8,254 nt of DNA, taken from NCBI GenBank assembly GCA_017548225.1, contig JAFYMV010000183.1, forward strand, positions 1 to 8,254, written 5' to 3'. The stretch is from Bacteroidaceae bacterium. Its GTDB lineage: Bacteria; Bacteroidota; Bacteroidia; Bacteroidales; Bacteroidaceae. This document shows positions 4,431 to 8,254 of the stretch, piece by piece. Each line of letters starts with the position of its first letter. Position 1 is the first letter of the stretch. The notes beneath the pieces are model-generated. The model did no database searches. It was not told the DNA's origin and saw nothing but the letters and a program-made list of their open reading frames with translations. Both the position numbers and the translations under genes were made by a program.

Positions 4431-6788
4431 ATGTATCTCTTCCTTATTTATATATTAAAGTCTTCTTTCTGCCTGGCAGTGTTTTACTTGTTTTACAAGC
4501 TGCTGTGTAGTCGCGATGCACTGCATCGATTCAATCGCTGGCTGCTACTTTCTATATTTGTCTTATCGGCGGTACTTCCATCTATGTATATTGACTTTGG
4601 CGTAGCAAGTCAGGTTTCATATGTAGTAGTTGACGAACTGGTTATGAACATTGAATCAATGGAAATCGTGCCCGATGTGGCTGTAAATAGTGAGTCCACT
4701 TCTACCTTGTGGCAACAAATTCCATGGAGTTCCATACTTATTGGATTTTACTTTATTGGTCTTGCTGTGTGTGTGGCTCGTTTTGCACTTTCGCTCCTTT
4801 CTATTGCCCGACTCATCAAGAACAGCGAGCGATGCAAGATGCCTGGCGGCGTTATCCTTGTTACCCATAATAAAGCTTATGGTCCCTTTTCGTGGATGCG
4901 CTATATCATCGTATCTGCAGACGACCTCCGCGAAAGTCGTGATATGATACTTGCTCATGAGCGTGCTCATATCCATCTGCATCACTCGTGGGATTTGCTT
5001 TTTGCCCAATTGTGTGTCACTGTGCAATGGTTTAACCCTACCGCATGGCTGCTGAAGCGTGAGCTCGAAGCCATACATGAATACGAAGCCGATAGCTATA
5101 CTTTACGACAAGGCTTTGATGCGCGCCAATACCAACTTTGCTTGTTTGAAGCAGCTACTGGAGTGAAGTTCAATACGATTACCAATAATTTTAATAATTG
5201 TTCCACAAAAAATCGAATAACTATGATGAAACGAAAAACCAGCCCGTGGGCACGCATGAAAGCTCTGCTCGTGCTTCCCGTAGCATTCGCTGCCGTAGTC
5301 GTAATCTCTTGTACCTCGCCGAAGGAGAAATCTTATCCTATACGAATAGGGAAGAACGATGTGAAGGAATACAGCATCAGCGACTTTGGACAACACCCTG
5401 CAGTAATGATTACTTACGAGCATAGCAATAAAGCTATTAGAAAAAGAAGTCAAACGGTGACGATGCAGGGTAACTATTCCTCTCATGGCCTCGCAGCTTT
5501 CCTCAATGGTGGCGACGAAAGAATAGAGTTCTTGGCAGGATGTAATGTGACTGAAGCCGACATCGACTCGGTGCGTATCTTCTTTCCTGGCGAGACAGAG
5601 CTCTGTGGCAATATTGGTGACAATGGCGTGTTGGTAATCTACTTGAATAGATATATTAAAGGACTTCAAAGCTACAAGGAAGATAAGCGCCTACTAGCAT
5701 CAAATATCCAAATAGGCGATGAAGGAGGGAATACCCCATTACTTGTCATTGTGTTGTCAGATGGTACGGAGATTTTTACCATCCAAAATGAGGGGATTGA
5801 TATTTTCAATGAGAACAACAATGCTTTTCTTGCACATTTTAACCTTAACGGACAGGATATTGATGAAATCGATGTGGTGCAACCTGGAGAGGCTAAAGAT
5901 GCATATGGGAATCATGGTGTCAATGGTGCAGTAAAACTCTATGTCAAGCATAAAAGCAGACAAGACATCATTGAGTCCTTACGAAGATTAACTGGCAATG
6001 AGACTCCTATCAGGGTACAAATAAAGGTCCCTTCTGAAGCTCAAAGTGGTATCGCTGAAGTGCAAGCAGTTGGATATAATTCTGCATCAAAGAGCGAAGA
6101 GCAGGGTGAGGTCTTCCAAGTTGTAGAAAAACAACCCGAGTTTCCTGGTGGCATAGAAGCGCTGATGAAATATCTGAAAGAAAATGTCAAGTATCCCCAA
6201 GAAGCTCTAGATAGGGGTGCGCAGGGGCGTGTTATCGTAGGGTTTATTGTAGAGAAAGATGGCAGCATCGTCGATGCATATACCATGAAATCCGTAGATC
6301 CGCAGCTTGATGGCGAAGCACTGCGTGTGGTGCGTAATATGCCCAAGTGGGAACCGGGTAGAATGCATGGAAATCCCGTTCGTGTACGCTATTCTATTCC
6401 TGTGGTATTCCGATTGTCTGGAGAGGAAACTTTCAAACAGGAGGTTAAGGAAGATATAGAAATTTCAGGTAATGAAATCTTCCAAGTAGTAGAGGAAATG
6501 CCCGAATTTCCTGGTGGCATGGATAAGTTGATGAAGTTTATGCAGGAGAATATCAAATATCCTAAAGAAGTACAAGAAAGAGGAATTCAGGGGCGTGTTA
6601 TCGTACAGTTTGTGATTAATACTGATGGTAGTATCTGCGACGAAATTGTTGTTAAATCTGTAGATCCCCAACTCGATGCTGAAGCTATTCGATTACTGCG
6701 CAGCATGCCCAATTGGAAGCCCGGAAAGCAGCATGGCGAGGCTGTGCGTGTTAAGTTTACTCTTCCCGTAGTGTTCAAATTAAACTAA
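4431..6788 (+). CDS. BlaR1-like M56 membrane metallopeptidase with two TonB C-terminal domains
   Basis: This 785-residue protein is the likely sensor and protease partner of the BlaI-type repressor just upstream. Transmembrane segments lie near 2-24, 37-53 and 101-123. A cytoplasmic zinc-protease loop follows, with HERAH (176-180) continuing to HLHHSWD and the third-ligand motif EYEAD (217-221). A fourth transmembrane segment is at about 277-293. The periplasmic part holds two segments resembling the end of a TonB-dependent receptor plug: NVTEADIDSV to NGVLVIYL (372-405) and NLNGQDIDEI to NGAVKLYV (471-505). Two consecutive TonB C-terminal domains follow (about 560-661 and 682-785), each with EFPGG, YP, QGRVIV, DGSI and SVDPQLD. 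There is no beta-lactam-binding sensor domain, so penicillin sensing as in staphylococcal BlaR1 is not supported. The input signal is unknown and may be an envelope protein recognised by the TonB modules. Confidence 0.93.
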   Translation: MYLFLIYILKSSFCLAVFYLFYKLLCSRDALHRFNRWLLLSIFVLSAVLPSMYIDFGVASQVSYVVVDELVMNIESMEIVPDVAVNSESTSTLWQQIPWSSILIGFYFIGLAVCVARFALSLLSIARLIKNSERCKMPGGVILVTHNKAYGPFSWMRYIIVSADDLRESRDMILAHERAHIHLHHSWDLLFAQLCVTVQWFNPTAWLLKRELEAIHEYEADSYTLRQGFDARQYQLCLFEAATGVKFNTITNNFNNCSTKNRITMMKRKTSPWARMKALLVLPVAFAAVVVISCTSPKEKSYPIRIGKNDVKEYSISDFGQHPAVMITYEHSNKAIRKRSQTVTMQGNYSSHGLAAFLNGGDERIEFLAGCNVTEADIDSVRIFFPGETELCGNIGDNGVLVIYLNRYIKGLQSYKEDKRLLASNIQIGDEGGNTPLLVIVLSDGTEIFTIQNEGIDIFNENNNAFLAHFNLNGQDIDEIDVVQPGEAKDAYGNHGVNGAVKLYVKHKSRQDIIESLRRLTGNETPIRVQIKVPSEAQSGIAEVQAVGYNSASKSEEQGEVFQVVEKQPEFPGGIEALMKYLKENVKYPQEALDRGAQGRVIVGFIVEKDGSIVDAYTMKSVDPQLDGEALRVVRNMPKWEPGRMHGNPVRVRYSIPVVFRLSGEETFKQEVKEDIEISGNEIFQVVEEMPEFPGGMDKLMKFMQENIKYPKEVQERGIQGRVIVQFVINTDGSICDEIVVKSVDPQLDAEAIRLLRSMPNWKPGKQHGEAVRVKFTLPVVFKLN
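6108..6785 (+). repeat. Tandem in-frame duplication of a TonB C-terminal domain
   Basis: Two units begin at 6108 and 6474, an offset of 366 bases (122 codons). The proteins align without gaps over about 103 residues with roughly 60% identity by eye. At DNA level CAGGGGCGTGTTATCGTA is identical at 6222-6239 and 6588-6605. A 20-codon linker separates the domains. Confidence 0.9.
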
Positions 6789-6851
6789 TAAAGAAATAAT
6801 AGTTTTAAAAACAAATGGCATCGTATTTTCTTCATGGTACGGTGTTAATAC

Positions 6852-6884
6852 TCGGGCGCATCATGCGGTGCGTCCGATTTTTTT
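6852..6884 (+). terminator. Terminator of the blaI-M56 operon
   Basis: TCGGGCGCA (6852-6860) pairs with TGCGTCCGA (6869-6877) over nine bases (one G-T pair) around an 8-base loop and is followed by a run of seven T. It lies 64 bases past the M56 stop codon. Confidence 0.9.
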
Positions 6885-7143
6885 ATACATAGATATATCT
6901 ATAAATAATTCATGTGTAAACACTATATTAGTGTTTGATAATAGTGAATAACGATTAAAATTTTATAATCTTTAAGGTATATAACGCTATAAATGTTTGC
7001 AGTCCTTTTTTCTATATATAATAGAATCTGCTGATTATAATCGTTTCTCCTTAGAAAGCTAATTTGATGTATTTAGAAAATATTAGCCTTTTTTGATTTA
7101 CTTTTGTTTGGATTTTGCTACCTCCCTGTAGAAACGAATAATT
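6885..7143. other. AT-rich gap upstream of the sigma factor gene
   Basis: I see no coding frame here. The stretch contains a 14-base perfect palindrome around TAGATATATCTA (6889-6902), a perfect 8-base stem-loop AAACACTA-TAT-TAGTGTTT (6918-6936) without a following T run, and the palindrome TAAAATTTTA (6956-6965). The sigma-gene promoter lies at its right end. Confidence 0.6.
7099..7106 (+). promoter_or_regulatory. Probable -7 element of the ECF sigma operon
   Basis: TACTTTTG fits TAnnTTTG exactly and lies 37 bases before the ATG at 7144. No good TTTG stands 19-21 bases upstream (only TTTA at 7072-7075). The promoter may therefore be weak, activator-dependent or read by another sigma factor. 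Confidence 0.55.
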
Positions 7144-7638
7144 ATGGATGAAGACGAATTCGAAATATTAGTCAAGAGGGTCAGAGGCAAGTTACTTGCT
7201 CTTGCACGTGACTTTGCGCTGCCCTCGGGGATAGAGGCCGATGATGTGGTGCAGGAGGCGCTCGTGTCGCTTTGGGAGTTGGCCGATAGTGGCTACCCCA
7301 TCAAGGATGCTGAGGCGATGGCGGTGAAGATGACGAAGAACATCTGCGTGGGGCATTACAGGAAAGCACGCGTAGAGGTGCAGAGCTTGACACACGACAA
7401 CTACACCGGAGGCTTTGAGGCAACGATGCTGACCGACAAGGAGGACCTGCGACGGATACGCAAAGAGGTGTACGGCACGCTCACCACTACGCAGAGGGAG
7501 TATCTGCACCTACGCAACGATGAGGGGCTCTCGCTCGACGAGATAGCCTCGGCCACAGGGAAGCCGAAGACAAGTATCAAATCTACGCTGTCGAAAGCAC
7601 GTAAACAAATGTTGGACCTATTAAACAAGCAACTATGA
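7144..7638 (+). CDS. ECF-type RNA polymerase sigma factor
   Basis: The 164-residue protein has only sigma regions 2 and 4, the layout of group 4 (ECF) factors. Region 2 (about 10-75) contains EADDVVQEALVSLWE (31-45), the core-binding and -10-melting segment, and the conserved N-ICVGHYRKAR helix (66-75). Region 4 (about 108-160) contains LTTTQREYLHLRNDEGLSLD and the helix-turn-helix IASATGKPKTSIKSTLSKARK (134-154). The stop codon overlaps the start of the next gene (ATGA, 7635-7638), which indicates translational coupling with its probable anti-sigma factor. The promoters it reads are not identifiable here. Its own upstream region has a good -7 but a poor -33 element. Confidence 0.93.
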   Translation: MDEDEFEILVKRVRGKLLALARDFALPSGIEADDVVQEALVSLWELADSGYPIKDAEAMAVKMTKNICVGHYRKARVEVQSLTHDNYTGGFEATMLTDKEDLRRIRKEVYGTLTTTQREYLHLRNDEGLSLDEIASATGKPKTSIKSTLSKARKQMLDLLNKQL

Positions 7639-8162
7639 TAAACATAAAGGACAAAGAGATTCGCCTGCAACTGATAGCCAAGTATCTTGAGGCAGAAACG
7701 ACGATTGCCGAGGAGGCTATGCTCCACACCTATTACATGGAGAACAAAGCCGATGAGGACGAGCAAGCCATTGCACAAATGATATGCATGGAGCATGCCG
7801 ATGCCGACTTGCTCTCTGACGATGGCGCTGAAGAGTTTGACCGCATCGTGAGCGAAACTAAGGCAAAGCCACGCAAGACAAACGTCCGCCACCTTTGGAT
7901 TGGGGGCTGGGCAGCAGCCATCACCTTACTCTTCGTGCTCAATTTCGTGACCCAGCGCAGGGAGGAACCAGCACCGAGCGCAGCCTTCAATACCATAGAG
8001 ATTGCAGGGTGCATACAGCAGCTGATGACAGTCGAGGATGTCACATCCGTCACGGCCTCGCCCGTCAAGGAATGCGTATTGGTGACTGCCACCCTTGCCG
8101 ACGGCACCACCAAGATGTATATTATGAACAAAGATTCTGAGGAAGGAAGTCCTTCAATGTGA
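7635..8162 (+). CDS. Probable anti-sigma factor, single-pass membrane protein
   Basis: The 175-residue protein has a cytoplasmic part of about 85 residues, one transmembrane helix at about 87-105 (LWIGGWAAAITLLFVLNF, followed by TQRR) and a periplasmic tail of about 70 residues. The N-terminus (LIAKYLEAETTIAEEAMLHTYY, here 13-34 in the protein) resembles the start of Bacteroidota anti-sigma proteins, which have a short helical segment ending in a Y/F-rich patch. No zinc-binding HxxxCxxC motif is seen, so it is not of the ZAS type. The role is inferred from the four-base overlap with the sigma gene and from topology. The arginines following the helix sit on the predicted outer side, so the orientation should be treated as provisional. 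Confidence 0.75.
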   Translation: MINIKDKEIRLQLIAKYLEAETTIAEEAMLHTYYMENKADEDEQAIAQMICMEHADADLLSDDGAEEFDRIVSETKAKPRKTNVRHLWIGGWAAAITLLFVLNFVTQRREEPAPSAAFNTIEIAGCIQQLMTVEDVTSVTASPVKECVLVTATLADGTTKMYIMNKDSEEGSPSM

Positions 8163-8169
8163 GCAATAC

Positions 8170-8254
8170 ATTAAATCCACTAACCCAGTCAAAAGTCTGA
8201 GAACAATCCTATTGACGGCACTCTGTGCCGTAGCCATCGGCACCCAAGCCAAGG
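8170..8254 (+). CDS. Start of a third, secreted protein gene of the sigma operon (partial, non-ATG start)
   Basis: The frame reading CTG AGA ACA ATC at 8197 encodes LRTILLTALCAVAIGTQAK, which has the charge, hydrophobic core and small residues of a signal peptide, and runs off the right edge. No ATG exists in this frame after the in-frame TGA at 8125-8127. Possible starts are CTG at 8197, which would give a textbook signal peptide, or ATT at 8170, which would give a longer n-region with two lysines. I list the longer limit. The gene follows the anti-sigma stop codon by at most about 35 bases and so belongs to the same transcript. The family is unknown because only the leader is visible. Confidence 0.55.
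   Translation, partial: MKSTNPVKSLRTILLTALCAVAIGTQAK

Noticed and set aside
5280..5320. VVVISC at residues 289-294 of the M56 protein as a lipoprotein signal
   Set aside because: It is internal, 293 residues from the start, and is better explained as the fourth transmembrane segment.
5103..5669. A 188-codon minus-strand frame opposite the M56 gene
   Set aside because: It has no recognisable domain and lies antisense to the strongly supported M56 peptidase.

Overview
The window looks like chromosomal DNA from a Bacteroidota bacterium, probably order Bacteroidales. The reasons are: promoters of the Bacteroides sigma-ABfr type (TTTG, about 19 bases, TAnnTTTG), seen perfectly in front of the tRNA; a patatin phospholipase fused to a POTRA/Omp85-type barrel; a BlaI repressor paired with an M56 peptidase that carries TonB C-terminal domains; and an iron/manganese superoxide dismutase with the AGQ and G-x-D signatures of the Bacteroides/Porphyromonas cambialistic enzymes. 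The species cannot be named from the sequence alone.

Layout. Bases 1-143 hold the 3' end of an unrecognised plus-strand gene, followed by a clear terminator (191-220). Bases 221-410 hold no gene. A minus-strand tRNA-Arg(ACG) at 447-520 has its own consensus promoter (543-573) and a perfect hairpin terminator (412-438). Next, also on the minus strand, come a patatin/outer-membrane phospholipase (668-2968) and a superoxide dismutase (about 3130-3807). Each has its own terminator, so they are probably separate transcripts.

Divergent from the superoxide dismutase is a plus-strand pair: a BlaI/MecI-type repressor (3937-4326) and a large M56 (BlaR1-like) membrane metallopeptidase (4431-6788) that ends in two TonB C-terminal domains. 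No beta-lactamase is present. The sod-blaI intergenic region has two closely related near-palindromic boxes that bracket the blaI promoter. One of them lies exactly between the predicted -33 elements of the two divergent genes, so the repressor could control both its own operon and sod.

After a terminator and a 250-base AT-rich gap comes an ECF sigma factor (7144-7638). It overlaps by four bases with a single-pass membrane protein that is probably its anti-sigma factor (7635-8162). The window ends in the signal peptide of a third gene that has no ATG in its frame. The shared theme of the right two thirds is envelope sensing: a peptidase/repressor pair and a sigma/anti-sigma pair. I see no phage, transposon or CRISPR.
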